DNA from: Sporosarcina sp. FSL K6-2383
Lineage (GTDB): Bacteria; Bacillota; Bacilli; Bacillales_A; Planococcaceae
Length of the DNA: 64,000 nt
NCBI RefSeq assembly: GCF_038618305.1
Contig: NZ_CP152017.1
Location: 2,953,501 to 3,017,500 of the forward strand
Reading direction: 5' to 3'
Shown: positions 44,065-53,109 of the stretch, one piece after another
Position numbering within the stretch: position 1 is the stretch's first letter
How the letters are laid out: the number at the start of each line of letters is the position of its first letter
Made by a program: the position numbers and the translations under genes
The notes under the pieces: model-generated
What the model was told of the DNA's origin: nothing
Databases searched by the model: none
The model's input: only the letters and a program-made list of their open reading frames with translations

Positions 44065-45501
44065 TCACTTATTCGCCTTATGCACCTTCAATAACTTGCC
44101 CTTCACCGTCGTCGTTCGCATTGCATCTAACACGAGCTTGCCCTTGCCATTTAAAATATCAACATACGTCTCCGTATCCTGGATTTTAATAATACCAATA
44201 TCTTCGCCCGTTACACCCGGGATATTAGTAATCGTACCGACAAAGTCAAATGCCCGCAGTTTTTTCTTTTTACCGCCATTAAAGTACAACTTCATAATAT
44301 CTTTACTCACAAGTTCACTTTTATCTCTTTTCAGCTTAGGCAATTGCTCCATTTTTTCAATGAATGCATCCTTGGCAGCCTCAACAGCTTGCTTAGATGG
44401 CGCATTTCGTTGCGAAATCTCAAAGCCGATATAAGCTTCAATGTCCGCTAAGAATTTATCTTCATGAGGTGTAACAAAGGAAATTGCCTTCCCTCTTTTA
44501 CCAGCTCGTCCTGTTCTCCCAACGCGGTGGACATAACTTTCATTCTCCAATGGAATATCATAGTTAATGACATGTGTAATACTATCAATATCAATCCCGC
44601 GTGCGGCAACATCTGTCGCAATCAAATACCGGAATTCTCCACGCTTAAATGCATCCATCACCGCAAAACGATCTTCCTGCATCATGCCACCATGCAGTTT
44701 ATCGCATGTGTAAAAGAACTTCTCAAGTTGTTCAGTAACCCCATCTACTTGATCCTTCGTTCGGCAAAAGATGATACAGCTATCTGGATTTTCAACAACC
44801 GTCACATCACGCAACAAATCAAACTTCTGCTGCTCTCTAACAATAATTACCGAATGGTCAATTTGGTCTGTTAATGTAACCGTCGACGCAATCTCAATTT
44901 TTTTCGGATTGTCCATATATTTACTACTTAACGCCGCTATCTTCTCGGGAAGTGTCGCAGAAAATAGCATCGTCGTTCTATTTTTCGGCAAATGATTAAT
45001 AATCGCTTCAACTTGGTCAATAAAGCCCATATTCAACATTTCATCCGCTTCATCTAATACAAGATAACCAATTTTCTCAAGCACCAATGTCCCTCGCTCA
45101 ATATGATCCAATACACGCCCAGGTGTCCCCACAACGACGTGACACTTCTGCTTCAACTCTTCCTTCTGATAAGCAATAGGAGACTTGCCATAGACAGCAG
45201 CTGCTTTCACTCGCTTAAAACGTCCAATATTCGTAATATCCTCCTTAACTTGATCAGCCAACTCACGTGTCGGTGTTAAAATAAGCGCCTGTGGCTTATT
45301 TTCATCCCAATTGACCATTTCACAAATCGGAATACCAAACGCCGCGGTCTTCCCACTCCCCGTCTGCGATTTGACGACCAAATCCGTACGGTCTAACGCC
45401 GCAGGAAGCACTTTCTCCTGTACCTCTGTTGGGGACGAATAGCCAAGCCCATCTAGCGCTCGTATAATTTCATTACTTAATCGATAATTTTGAAATGACA
45501 T
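44065..45501 (-). CDS. dbpA: DEAD-box RNA helicase DbpA/YxiN
   Basis: A 478-residue DEAD-box protein: Q motif near residue 20, Walker [15 protein letters not shown] in [12 protein letters not shown], and [10 protein letters not shown]. After the two RecA lobes the last 75 residues form the DbpA RNA-binding domain (RRM-like, [19 protein letters not shown]), which in B. subtilis YxiN binds 23S rRNA hairpin 92 for 50S assembly. ATG 45501 has GAGGTAGATACA upstream. It is monocistronic. Confidence 0.93.
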   Translation of the reverse strand: MSFQNYRLSNEIIRALDGLGYSSPTEVQEKVLPAALDRTDLVVKSQTGSGKTAAFGIPICEMVNWDENKPQALILTPTRELADQVKEDITNIGRFKRVKAAAVYGKSPIAYQKEELKQKCHVVVGTPGRVLDHIERGTLVLEKIGYLVLDEADEMLNMGFIDQVEAIINHLPKNRTTMLFSATLPEKIAALSSKYMDNPKKIEIASTVTLTDQIDHSVIIVREQQKFDLLRDVTVVENPDSCIIFCRTKDQVDGVTEQLEKFFYTCDKLHGGMMQEDRFAVMDAFKRGEFRYLIATDVAARGIDIDSITHVINYDIPLENESYVHRVGRTGRAGKRGKAISFVTPHEDKFLADIEAYIGFEISQRNAPSKQAVEAAKDAFIEKMEQLPKLKRDKSELVSKDIMKLYFNGGKKKKLRAFDFVGTITNIPGVTGEDIGIIKIQDTETYVDILNGKGKLVLDAMRTTTVKGKLLKVHKANK

Positions 45502-45580
45502 TGTATCTACCTCACATTCTCCGTACATTATCCCATGAACAGGCTATATACGTTAGTATAGAGATTATTATGATTTTGCA

Positions 45581-45613
45581 CAAAAATAAGCTGCTGCCCG
45601 AAGACAACAACTT
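45581..45613 (-). terminator. Terminator of the 56-codon gene
   Basis: On the minus strand AAGTTGTTG/CAGCAGCTT (with G-U pairs) then TTATTTTTG. Confidence 0.6.
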
Positions 45614-45626
45614 ATCCTTAAAGGAT

Positions 45627-45797
45627 CTATTTATATGTCCTTTCCGTTTCACTTTTCTGCCGGTCATTTTGCGTCATCGGCTCTTGTTTAGGATTTAGAT
45701 TGTCTAGCTCAGCTAACTCAAGAGAAATTTCTTCTTTCATCTTACCTGTTTTTTTCCGTGGAGCCGTCGAGCTATGTTTATCCTCTTTTCTTCCCAC
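45627..45797 (-). CDS. Small hydrophilic protein, 56 residues
   Basis: GTG 45797 has a full GGAGG nine bases upstream and opens 56 codons to TAG, with a terminator-like stem just beyond. The product is highly charged: a basic N-terminal third (MGRKEDKHSS ... PRKKTGK) and a helical acidic middle (KEEISLELAELDNLNP). The outline weakly recalls YfhD-type small proteins of Bacillales, but I cannot assign it. No membrane segment. It fills most of the gap between dbpA and the NRDE gene, so is likely a real short gene. Confidence 0.65.
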   Translation of the reverse strand: MGRKEDKHSSTAPRKKTGKMKEEISLELAELDNLNPKQEPMTQNDRQKSETERTYK

Positions 45798-45933
45798 AAT
45801 AAAACCTCCTTTGTCACAATCCTGCTCCCTTTTAATATGGCATAATCCCTGATATTAATACTAAAAGTAAAACATTATATTTTGACATATTTCTTTGTCT
45901 ATAGAACCTATCATTTCAACATTGTATGTATAA

Positions 45934-46689
45934 TCAAATAACGAATTTCACTTCGTCCACCAGCAAACCTTTTGAAAATGTCCGTTCCACAAAGGTGATA
46001 CTACCATCATGACCGACTAGAACTACAGTCGAGCAACGTGTTCCATAATTCGTGGTTTTGATAAAAAGTGGAGAAAGCTGTCGTTCAAGGTCCAATCCCA
46101 CACCTGTATCTGGTAACAGCTCGTCTGAAGCAATTTCCGTATCGCGTAAAATAGCAAATAGCGCATCTGTTTCAACCACTTCATGTTGCTGCACATAATT
46201 ACGAAGTCTCCCCTTACCCTTTTTCACTTTCGGCCAAGGCGTATTAAGAAATTCATTACTCAAGCTATGTGTTCCCTTTGGAATCTCTTTGATTCCCTCT
46301 TGTTTATTAGAAAAATAGAACAATCCATCTAAATCGCCGACAATTAAATTAAAACCCGCATACTCATTGCTATGATTCTGTAATGTTTCCAAAAACTCAA
46401 CAGGTGAAATGTTTTCCATCAAAAAATCCTTCACAATATCACCACGCGATTGTTTTTCTATACCAAATTCTGCAGGATCACGGTAATTTGTCAATGCTGC
46501 AAAGCGACCGGACTTCGTAATACCAAGCCATGTTCCATTATGTACTAAATCTCGTCCTGCCAATACGTCGGGATTCTCTTCCCAAAAGTCAGCTTGAGCA
46601 GTTGGGCGATCATAGGACTCATCCCGATTCGCCGCAACAATCAATTTGTAGGTTGGGTGTTCACCGTAATTAAGATTAATCAGACACAT
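45934..46689 (-). CDS. NRDE (TANGO2-like) family protein
   Basis: A 251-residue protein starting MCLINLNYGEHP and carrying AANRDESYDRPT (about 19-30), the motif naming the NRDE family. Cys2 is the conserved N-terminal residue. In eukaryotes TANGO2 is linked to heme trafficking and mitochondrial metabolism; bacterial function is unsettled. The open frame continues upstream to 46851, but that part is translated repeat element. ATG 46689 follows AAGGAAGG and matches the family N-terminus. Confidence 0.87.
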   Translation of the reverse strand: MCLINLNYGEHPTYKLIVAANRDESYDRPTAQADFWEENPDVLAGRDLVHNGTWLGITKSGRFAALTNYRDPAEFGIEKQSRGDIVKDFLMENISPVEFLETLQNHSNEYAGFNLIVGDLDGLFYFSNKQEGIKEIPKGTHSLSNEFLNTPWPKVKKGKGRLRNYVQQHEVVETDALFAILRDTEIASDELLPDTGVGLDLERQLSPLFIKTTNYGTRCSTVVLVGHDGSITFVERTFSKGLLVDEVKFVI

Positions 46690-46725
46690 GATTACACGTC
46701 CTTCCTTAGTCGTATATATTCCTGT

Positions 46726-46930
46726 TTTATCTGATTTCAGCAGAAAAACCCGGCTGAAATCAGATAAAGCCTCCGGCGCGGCGGATGTCAGGGATTTTGA
46801 CAGGAGTGAAGGAAGAGGAAGGCAACCTAAGACCGCCACATCCTGTGGCACGGTTGCATGACCAGCATCGTGCTGGCCTCAAGCTCAATTCAAAATCCCG
46901 ACGCAATTACGCTAAGGCGTAATTGATTTC
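46726..46930 (+). repeat. Structured dispersed repeat, copy B
   Basis: Opens with a perfect 16-bp hairpin (46726-46741 with 46753-46768) unrelated in sequence to that of copies A and C. The conserved body follows: GCCTCCGG, closing stem GGGATTTTGA/TCAAAATCCC (46791-46800 with 46890-46899), stem GCAACC/GGTTGC (46822-46827 with 46852-46857) enclosing GCCACA/TGTGGC, hairpin CCAGCA/TGCTGG (46862-46876), and end palindrome AATTACGCTAAGGCGTAATT. Stem sequences differ from copies A and C by paired changes. It lies directly upstream of the NRDE start. Confidence 0.88.
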
Positions 46931-47036
46931 CTTCTTCCTATTTGAATATTTTGTGACAACTCCCTTTATTCACGAATCGTTCATCATTTCCCTTAGTAAA
47001 GAGCTTCAAGTATGAACAATTTTTGACAAGCGAAAT

Positions 47037-47088
47037 AGTGTGATTAAAATCACACTTTGGACTGTATCCCCCACCTATGATGTAGGTA
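47037..47088 (+). promoter_or_regulatory. FNR/CRP-type operator and class II promoter of nirK
   Basis: AGTGTGATTAAAATCACACT (47037-47056) is a perfect 20-bp palindrome containing TGTGA-N6-TCACA. TATGAT at 47076-47081 is a good -10, giving a start near 47088 and an operator centre 41.5 bp upstream, which is the class II activator position. Confidence 0.8.
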
Positions 47089-47127
47089 TCAGATGGTATC
47101 TGGTAAAAATATCAAGGAGGGTTTATG

Positions 47128-48168
47128 ATGAGAAAAGGCATGGCAGTAAGTGCAGCAATGTTATCCGTATCTATGATATTGGGGGCTTGTGGATCGAATG
47201 CAGCTGTCAAAGATGTGGAGAAAGTTAAAGTGGAAGCGAAATCGGAAGTTGAAAGTTCTACAGCAGATGTAAGAGTGTATGCACCTCATGAAGGGCTGAA
47301 TCAACCACCTGTTCCAGTCAAATTTGAGCGTGTTGGTGAACATGAAGTTAATATAGAAATGACTTCGCAAATCACAGATATCGAAATTGCAAAAGGCAAA
47401 ATGTATAAGGCGTGGACATTCAATGGAGAAGCACCTGGACCACTCCTCGTCGTTAATGAAGGAGATCTCGTCAACTTCAAATTGGTCAATATTGACCCTG
47501 CCGTTCCGCATAGTATGGACTTCCATGCAGTGCATGTTGCACCAAATGTCGGATTTGCAGATGTAATGCCAAACCAAGATGGGACATTCACTTACCCAGC
47601 GAATAGACCTGGCGTATTCATGTATCACTGTGCAACTGATCCCGTTTTAGAGCATATCGCGAACGGGATGCATGGAACCATTATCGTCAAACCGAAAAAT
47701 GGCTTTCCAACTGACCATGAAGTCGACCGAGAATTCGTAATTGTCCAAAATGAATGGTACAAAGAAAATGATATGGATGCTATGACAAATGGCGTACCAA
47801 GTGAAGTTGTGTTCTCAACAAAAGCGTTAAATGAAGGGGACCGCAATACAAATGGTGATACATTCACTTTAAAGGATCAACCGCTTGTTGCAAAAGTGGG
47901 CGAAAAAGTTCGTATTTACGTTATGAACGTGGGGCCAAATGAAGTAAGCTCCTTCCACGTTATTGGAACCATTTTAGATGACGTCTATATTGATGGTAAT
48001 CCGGATCCTGCCAACCACATGAAAGGCTTACAAACAGTTATGCTTCCTGCAAGCGGAGGAGCTGTTGTTGAATTCATCGTTACAGAAGAAGGGGAATATC
48101 CATTCGTTACACACCAGTTTAATCATGCTACAAAAGGCGCTGTTGGAGTTATAAAAGTAACACCTTAA
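47128..48168 (+). CDS. nirK: Copper-containing nitrite reductase (NirK), lipoprotein form
   Basis: A 346-residue two-cupredoxin-domain enzyme. It is anchored as a lipoprotein (lipobox LGAC, Cys21). Copper and catalytic residues are present: His128, Asp131, His133 (HSMDFH), His167-Cys168 (MYHC), His176, Met181, then a domain-2 His in SSFHVIG and a late His in THQFNHATKG. It reduces nitrite to NO outside the membrane. The spacing C168-x7-H176 is one shorter than in proteobacterial NirK, fitting the Gram-positive clade. The second ATG (47128) lies at better distance from GGAGGG than the first (47125). Control is by the upstream FNR-like promoter. Confidence 0.95.
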   Translation: MRKGMAVSAAMLSVSMILGACGSNAAVKDVEKVKVEAKSEVESSTADVRVYAPHEGLNQPPVPVKFERVGEHEVNIEMTSQITDIEIAKGKMYKAWTFNGEAPGPLLVVNEGDLVNFKLVNIDPAVPHSMDFHAVHVAPNVGFADVMPNQDGTFTYPANRPGVFMYHCATDPVLEHIANGMHGTIIVKPKNGFPTDHEVDREFVIVQNEWYKENDMDAMTNGVPSEVVFSTKALNEGDRNTNGDTFTLKDQPLVAKVGEKVRIYVMNVGPNEVSSFHVIGTILDDVYIDGNPDPANHMKGLQTVMLPASGGAVVEFIVTEEGEYPFVTHQFNHATKGAVGVIKVTP

Positions 48169-48210
48169 TGATACGTTGCAAGTATCATTTGCAAATAGTT
48201 TAAACCTTGA

Positions 48211-48241
48211 ACACCTACTCGTGGAGGAGTGGGTGTTTTTG
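48211..48241 (+). terminator. Terminator of nirK
   Basis: ACACCTACTC/GGAGTGGGTGT stem followed by TTTTTG. Confidence 0.8.
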
Positions 48242-48444
48242 TGTGTAACGAATAGTTAATTGGGACTCATGTATCAACTGGATATGATAGCCAATCGAAC
48301 TTCCATAATTGTAGCATAACTAAATTTGATTTACGACTAATCAGTTCGCTATATTACAATAGCATCATAGATAGAATTAATTAAATTATACTGCATAGAT
48401 ATAATTTTATCACAGGATAATTATATTTACGATTAACCATATTA

Positions 48445-48564
48445 CTATACTTGAATATTATTGTATATGTCCTCTAGCAGCAGTAAACTCTTGTTCAAGC
48501 ATTTAATTTCTTCCGGAATTTGTTCTAATGATAACCTGTCGAATTTACTATGCAGATTGACCAC
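48445..48564 (-). CDS. Possible 39-residue ORF or gene fragment
   Basis: GTG 48564, ten bases after GGGG, opens 39 codons ending in TAG. The peptide (for example [20 protein letters not shown]) looks like ordinary helical protein, richer than the surrounding very AT-rich intergenic DNA, so it may be a small gene or the tail of a decayed one. It is antisense to the ferritin leader. The rest of 48245-48444 shows nothing I can name. Confidence 0.25.
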   Translation of the reverse strand: MVNLHSKFDRLSLEQIPEEIKCLNKSLLLLEDIYNNIQV

Positions 48565-48666
48565 GTATTATTATCCCCACGTGGACTAATCAAATTATGT
48601 GAATGTCATAGACCAATCGTTTATAATAAAAGAAGGTTATACACCATGAAATGGAGGAAGATTACT

Positions 48667-49176
48667 ATGATTAGTCAACGATTAGCAGACGCACTTAACA
48701 AACAATTAAACAATGAATTTGATGCCGCTCAATCTTATATGGCAATGGCTGCGTATTGCGAACACAATAATTACAGCGGTTTTGCCAACTACTATCTCCA
48801 ACAAGCCGAAGAAGAACGTTTCCACGGTATGAAAATCTACAACTATTTGAACGACAGAGGTATTCAAGCAAAGTTTTCTGCTACGTCTGAACCAAAAATC
48901 AATTTTAGTTCTATTTTAGATACTTTTGAGTCTGGCTTGTTACAGGAGAAAGCAGTCACAAAAAACTTCTATGAACTTACTGATCTCGCTTGGGAAGAAA
49001 AAGAACATGCAACGATTTCATTTTTAAGATGGTTCTTGGACGAGCAAGTTGAAGAAGAAGCATCTTTTGATACACATATCGAGTATTTAAAACGTATCGG
49101 TGAAGATAAAAATGCATTATTCATTTACGAAAAAGAACTTGGCCAACGTCAATTCTCTCCTGAAACTGGAGAATAA
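48667..49176 (+). CDS. ftnA: Non-heme ferritin
   Basis: A 169-residue four-helix ferritin with ferroxidase ligands Glu in [10 protein letters not shown] (about 17), Glu/His in [10 protein letters not shown] (about 50-53), Glu in [15 protein letters not shown] (about 94-108) and Gln/Glu in EQVEEE. It stores iron as ferric mineral in the cytosol. ATG 48667 follows GGAGGAAGATTACT; the longer frame from 48550 lacks one. TATAAT-like sequence precedes it by about 50 bases. It is monocistronic. Confidence 0.93.
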   Translation: MISQRLADALNKQLNNEFDAAQSYMAMAAYCEHNNYSGFANYYLQQAEEERFHGMKIYNYLNDRGIQAKFSATSEPKINFSSILDTFESGLLQEKAVTKNFYELTDLAWEEKEHATISFLRWFLDEQVEEEASFDTHIEYLKRIGEDKNALFIYEKELGQRQFSPETGE

Positions 49177-49184
49177 GGAATTTA

Positions 49185-49210
49185 AAAACCACCCGAAATG
49201 GGTGGTTTTA
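49185..49210. terminator. Bidirectional terminator (ferritin / nucleotidase)
   Basis: AAAACCACCC/GGGTGGTTTT with a five-base loop. Confidence 0.85.
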
Positions 49211-49735
49211 TATCTTCAGGAAATAATCTGCAACCTCTTGCCAATTGTTTAGGCGAGTATAGCCGGTTACGTTGCGATTATGTGGAGCTGTGAAAAGTAT
49301 GCCTTGTCCTGTAAACCTATCTAAGTTACTCGGCGTGTCATCGATTAAATAATCTGCATGAATAATGCTTTTATCTCCACAGAAAACAAAGTTCTTGTCA
49401 TTCAAAAAGCTAAAATGCCGTTTCAGCCATTGATACTTCGGAGCCAGAGATGTTGGGAATTCCATTGCCGCCGTTACAATATAAATATCATAGCGAGCAC
49501 TTAACTTTTGGATCACTTCTTGACTGTCTTTAATCACCTGTAAATCCAGAAAAAATGATTCATTGGCCAAATAATAATCTACCCTGTCTGCAAATCTAGC
49601 GTCTAATTCTACTAACAATTTCCCTTGTAAATCTTTTATTGTATATTTTTCATTGAATTCTTTATTGAACAGCTCCAAACAGCCCACACTGAAATGGCTA
49701 ATGACTTCATCCATATCAATTGCAATTCGCTTCAC
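49208..49735 (-). CDS. 5'(3')-deoxyribonucleotidase-like HAD hydrolase (NT5C family)
   Basis: A 175-residue HAD phosphatase: motif I DMDEV (7-11) with the nucleophile Asp, motif II Thr in IVTAAME, motif III Lys in APKYQWLKRHF, and motif IV LIDDTPSN. This set matches the NT5C/YorS group of 5'-nucleotidases acting on deoxynucleoside monophosphates. The start is GTG 49735 with AAAGGTGAAG upstream. It lies 27 bases after the aldo/keto reductase gene, so the two may be cotranscribed. Confidence 0.87.
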   Translation of the reverse strand: MKRIAIDMDEVISHFSVGCLELFNKEFNEKYTIKDLQGKLLVELDARFADRVDYYLANESFFLDLQVIKDSQEVIQKLSARYDIYIVTAAMEFPTSLAPKYQWLKRHFSFLNDKNFVFCGDKSIIHADYLIDDTPSNLDRFTGQGILFTAPHNRNVTGYTRLNNWQEVADYFLKI

Positions 49736-49762
49736 TATTGCTTCACCTTTTTCTTAAATAAA

Positions 49763-50689
49763 TCAAGGGACCATATTCCCTGCTGCTTTATAGATGTCAT
49801 ACCATTCTTTTCTCGTTAACGTAATTTCAGCACCTGCACATGCATCTTTAAGGCGTTGCGGGCTTGTTGTCCCTAACACGACCTGGATGTTAGCAGGATG
49901 ACGGGTAATCCAAGCTGTTGCGATTGCTGTATTTGTTACATCATAATGGGTTGCAATTTCGTCAATCACTTTATTCAACTCTGCAAACTTCTCTAAATCG
50001 CCAAGAAATGTACCTTCAAAGAATCCATTTTGGAATGGCGACCATGCTTGTAGCTGAATATCATGTAAACGGCAATATTCAAGGACACTACTATCACGAT
50101 TAATAGCTTGGTCGGTATTCATGTTTAACGCAATACCAGAGTCAATTATCGGTGTGTGAGCGATGCTGAATTGAACTTGGTTGACGACTAATTTATGCGG
50201 CGTATATTTTTGTAATAGCTCGATTTGTGCTGGACTATGATTGGATACCCCAAAATACTTTACCTTTCCACTGCTATGCAAAACTTCAAATGCTTCCGCA
50301 ACTTCTTCTGGCTCCATTAATGGATCAGGACGATGTAGCAATAACAGATCCAAGTAATCCGTTTGTAAACGCTTTAAGATACCATCGACTGAATCCAGAA
50401 TATGCCCTTTCGAAAAATCGAAGTAGTTTTCTTGCCCTTTAATACCACATTTACTTTGAATAATCATTTTTTCACGGATGCTCGAATTCATTTGAATCGC
50501 TTCAGCAAATAATTCCTCACTTCTGCCCTGCCCATAAATATCTGCATGATCAAAGAAGTTGATCCCTTCGTCAAGTGCTGTGTGGATTAGCTGCTCGATT
50601 TCAGCTACTGTAAGCTGTGGCAAGCGCATATTCCCCATAATGATATTCGAGACGTTTAGGTCAGTGTGTTTAATTTGGTTATATTTCAT
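49763..50689 (-). CDS. Aldo/keto reductase
   Basis: A 308-residue AKR barrel with the catalytic tetrad visible: Asp and Tyr in FFDHADIYGQG (about 45-55), Lys in IQSKCGI (about 81) and His in LLLHRPDP (about 118). The late LGTTSPQRL supplies cofactor phosphate contacts. It most resembles the YdhF/YcsN oxidoreductase group, with no known natural substrate. ATG 50689 has AAAGGAGGA upstream. Confidence 0.9.
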   Translation of the reverse strand: MKYNQIKHTDLNVSNIIMGNMRLPQLTVAEIEQLIHTALDEGINFFDHADIYGQGRSEELFAEAIQMNSSIREKMIIQSKCGIKGQENYFDFSKGHILDSVDGILKRLQTDYLDLLLLHRPDPLMEPEEVAEAFEVLHSSGKVKYFGVSNHSPAQIELLQKYTPHKLVVNQVQFSIAHTPIIDSGIALNMNTDQAINRDSSVLEYCRLHDIQLQAWSPFQNGFFEGTFLGDLEKFAELNKVIDEIATHYDVTNTAIATAWITRHPANIQVVLGTTSPQRLKDACAGAEITLTRKEWYDIYKAAGNMVP

Positions 50690-50801
50690 AAAAAAAATCC
50701 TCCTTTAATTGTGAACAATACTATTAGAATACCTTATAATAGCAATGAAGGGACAATCAAAAGGTTTGAAAATTAAAATAACCATACTAGGGGTGTATCA
50801 T

Positions 50802-51305
50802 ATGACATCAGTTGCTTTACTTAGGGGCATTAACCTAGGGAAGAAAAACAAAGTGGATATGCAATCTTTAAGGGCTTTATTTGAGCAAATGGCCTATGAA
50901 AATGTCCGTACTTATATTCAAACGGGGAATGTCCTTTTTGATGGGACATCCTACAACATCCACCACATCGAAACACACTTACGGGATACATATGGATTTG
51001 AAATTCCTGTTGTTGTGCGAACAAAGCAAGAGCTATTAGAGATTCAGCAGCACCCCATTTTTTCAAAGGAACAAGTTTATGTTATGTTTCTTGAAAAGGA
51101 TATTTCTGATGAGCAACTAGCCTTGCTGGATGAACTAGTAGAAGATGAATTCGTTATCGTCAATAAGAAGGACATCATTATTTCACTTACGAAAAACTAC
51201 CATCAAACGAAATACACCAATACCTTTTTCGAAAAGAAGTTAGCTATGCATTCTACTGCACGCAATCAAAATACGGTGAATAAAATTCTAGATAAGATGG
51301 AGTAG
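50802..51305 (+). CDS. DUF1697 family protein
   Basis: A 167-residue protein with the DUF1697 hallmark LLRGINLGKKNKV (5-17), then YIQTGNVLF (about 38-46) and a conserved C-terminal TARNQNTVNKI. No activity is established for the family. ATG 50802 follows AGGGGTGTATCAT; an in-frame upstream start at 50745 lacks one. It stands alone. Confidence 0.88.
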   Translation: MTSVALLRGINLGKKNKVDMQSLRALFEQMAYENVRTYIQTGNVLFDGTSYNIHHIETHLRDTYGFEIPVVVRTKQELLEIQQHPIFSKEQVYVMFLEKDISDEQLALLDELVEDEFVIVNKKDIIISLTKNYHQTKYTNTFFEKKLAMHSTARNQNTVNKILDKME

Positions 51306-51428
51306 GTACTCATCAATCAAAAAAAATTCATCTTGACAGTTCATCCAACATACACCTCTAGCAAGTTATCCAAAGTCGTATTTGCTAGAGGATATTAAGT
51401 TTACTTTTACTCTATACCTTCATAAAAA

Positions 51429-51455
51429 TTCAGCAGGAAGTCTACTCCTGCTGAA
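51429..51455 (-). terminator. Terminator of the small two-gene operon
   Basis: TTCAGCAGGA/TCCTGCTGAA stem. On the minus strand it is followed by TTTTTATG. Confidence 0.8.
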
Positions 51456-51460
51456 TCAAA

Positions 51461-51592
51461 CTAGTATATGTCCTCAACTTCCGTCAGATTTTCGAGGCTT
51501 GTTGAGCCGAAAATGAGTAGGAGGAGGAATACGATTAAGATAACTGTATTTATAAATTTTACGCCATCAAATTCAGTTTGGTCCCCAAACAC
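51461..51592 (-). CDS. Small single-span membrane protein, 43 residues
   Basis: GTG 51592 follows GGAGGGAAAGTA and opens 43 codons. The product has a polar start (MFGDQTEFDG), one clear membrane helix (INTVILIVFLLLLIFG) and an acidic tail (LTEVEDIY). The start overlaps the preceding gene's stop by one base (TAGTG), so translation is coupled to it, and a terminator follows directly. Short one-span proteins of this look are common among sporulation and envelope genes of Bacillales. I cannot name a family. Confidence 0.72.
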   Translation of the reverse strand: MFGDQTEFDGVKFINTVILIVFLLLLIFGSTSLENLTEVEDIY

Positions 51593-51894
51593 TACTTTCC
51601 CTCCTCTCTATTCATTCGCTTTTTAATACCTTCAACTATTTCATCTATCGTTAAATTTCCATTTCTGTTTAAAAACTCGGCCATTTCATCTACTTTTTGA
51701 TCATTCAATTTCTTAAATTCACCTAGTAACGTCACCGCAATAACAGGTCTATCCCTAAAGAGCTGAACAGATTCGACCTTCAATTTACCTAATAACAGCA
51801 GTGACGCGGCAACAATTTCTAAATCCTTTCCCTTTAAAAGATCATTTAGCGTGTACTTTGACTGTCTATTACGGTTGGAGTTATTGGAATACAC
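51592..51894 (-). CDS. Uncharacterised protein, about 100 residues
   Basis: An approximately 100-residue soluble protein with a polar, Asn/Arg-rich start, an alpha-helical hydrophobic middle (EIVAASLLLLGKLKV), a beta segment and an acidic-basic tail ending in GIKKRMNREEGK. I recognise no domain. It is coupled to the 43-codon membrane gene downstream, suggesting that the two products act together. GTG 51894 is chosen because ATG 51906 touches AAAAGG, but the start is uncertain. Confidence 0.6.
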   Translation of the reverse strand: MYSNNSNRNRQSKYTLNDLLKGKDLEIVAASLLLLGKLKVESVQLFRDRPVIAVTLLGEFKKLNDQKVDEMAEFLNRNGNLTIDEIVEGIKKRMNREEGK

Positions 51895-51954
51895 GTCTAA
51901 ACACATCCTTTTCCGGGATAATCGGCCACTGCTTTATTGTATGTATTGAAAAGA

Positions 51955-51996
51955 GGCTAGGTGCAAAATCTGGACGCAATTACACTGAGGCGAAAT
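51955..51996 (+). repeat. Structured dispersed repeat, truncated copy D
   Basis: AAAATCTGGACGCAATTAC followed by an eroded form of the end palindrome (ACTGAGGCGAAATTGAT) matches only the last 40 bases of copies A-C. The hairpins and 5' body are missing. Confidence 0.65.
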
Positions 51997-52008
51997 TGAT
52001 AAACAACA

Positions 52009-52067
52009 AAAAAGCTTGAAACGCCTGCCTTCTTACAAGGCAGTCCCATCGTTTCAAGCTTAGTTAT
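52009..52067 (-). terminator. Terminator of the stalk-domain protein gene
   Basis: AAGCTTGAAACG/CGTTTCAAGCTT outer stem with inner CTGCCTT/AAGGCAG. On the minus strand TTTTTTG follows. Confidence 0.85.
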
Positions 52068-52081
52068 ATGCTTTTCGTTTA

Positions 52082-52993
52082 TTAGTTTTGAATCAATAGC
52101 TGCAGGAAATCTTCTGGTACATACGTTTTCATATCCTTTAGCTCTGGTGCTACTTCAAATTGACGTAAGCTTTTATTATAACCATACATTTTTTCACCAC
52201 GGGTAATCGTGAATGAACTGTTTTGTAATGTAACAATTGCTCCATTAACCTTCGGCTCTGATAATACGTAGTAACCAAGATGTTCTGCCACTTTACGCAG
52301 TGGTATCATTTTGACACCATTTTTCATATAATGATCATTCGCAATGATTTCTTGTACATCTGGTGTTAGATTATCCAAAGCAATCACCTTATTTGGTGGT
52401 GTTTGTGGTGGTAGACTCCTTGTGGTAATCGTATAGAAGACCATCAGTTCTTTACCTTGCAAGTCTTTCAGTTCAATCGCTTTTCCTTGTTGATTGAATA
52501 ATGGTGTTTCTTCACCAATATTCAATTTTAATTCACGGTCAAGGCTAAGGAAGTCTTTGTCGAACTGGCTAACTTTTACTTCACCGAATACTTCTTCGTT
52601 TTTCACAATGACGATTTCAGGCGTTATTGTTGCTGGATAAATCATGATCATTGGTTTGTTTTTATCATAGTATGCTTCAATTATAGCACCTTTTTTCAAC
52701 TCTTCTTGCTTCAGACCGTTTGTTGTTCCAGCGTCAAATAGAAGGGACTCATTGTTGATTCGTAAAATTGTTACCATTTTATCTTCATTTTCGATTGTTA
52801 AACGAAGGCCATTTGCTTCTTTTTCAATTTCTTGAACAACACCAGTTGCTTTCATGTAATTGGTTGTGTTTTGAACTTGCTGCTCATTCTCAGCCATAAT
52901 AGGTATGATATCCTCCTGCGCATATGCTGAATAGCCACCTACTGCACTACCCGCTAACAGTGCTGCCAATGCAATTGTACTGATTTTTTTCAT
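52082..52993 (-). CDS. Secreted protein with C-terminal copper-amine-oxidase-N (stalk) domain
   Basis: A 303-residue exported protein. A signal peptide (about 1-26, ending SAYAQ) is followed by a beta-rich middle of about 180 residues. The end (about 215-303) resembles the 'stalk'/copper amine oxidase N-terminal-like domain: MIPLRKVAEHLGY, then a YNKSLRQFE/TYVPEDFLQLLI pattern. Such domains are common on Bacillota surface proteins; no enzyme is implied. ATG 52993 follows GAGGAGAGAA. Its partner or ligand is unknown. Confidence 0.82.
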   Translation of the reverse strand: MKKISTIALAALLAGSAVGGYSAYAQEDIIPIMAENEQQVQNTTNYMKATGVVQEIEKEANGLRLTIENEDKMVTILRINNESLLFDAGTTNGLKQEELKKGAIIEAYYDKNKPMIMIYPATITPEIVIVKNEEVFGEVKVSQFDKDFLSLDRELKLNIGEETPLFNQQGKAIELKDLQGKELMVFYTITTRSLPPQTPPNKVIALDNLTPDVQEIIANDHYMKNGVKMIPLRKVAEHLGYYVLSEPKVNGAIVTLQNSSFTITRGEKMYGYNKSLRQFEVAPELKDMKTYVPEDFLQLLIQN

Positions 52994-53109
52994 GTTTTTT
53001 CTCTCCTCACTTTTCATTACTCAATGTATTTGACGGGGCATGTTGGAAGAAGTTACACATTTTTTCTTCCTTTATTTCATTATTGTCGAATTGGGGTCAT
53101 TTTTGACAC

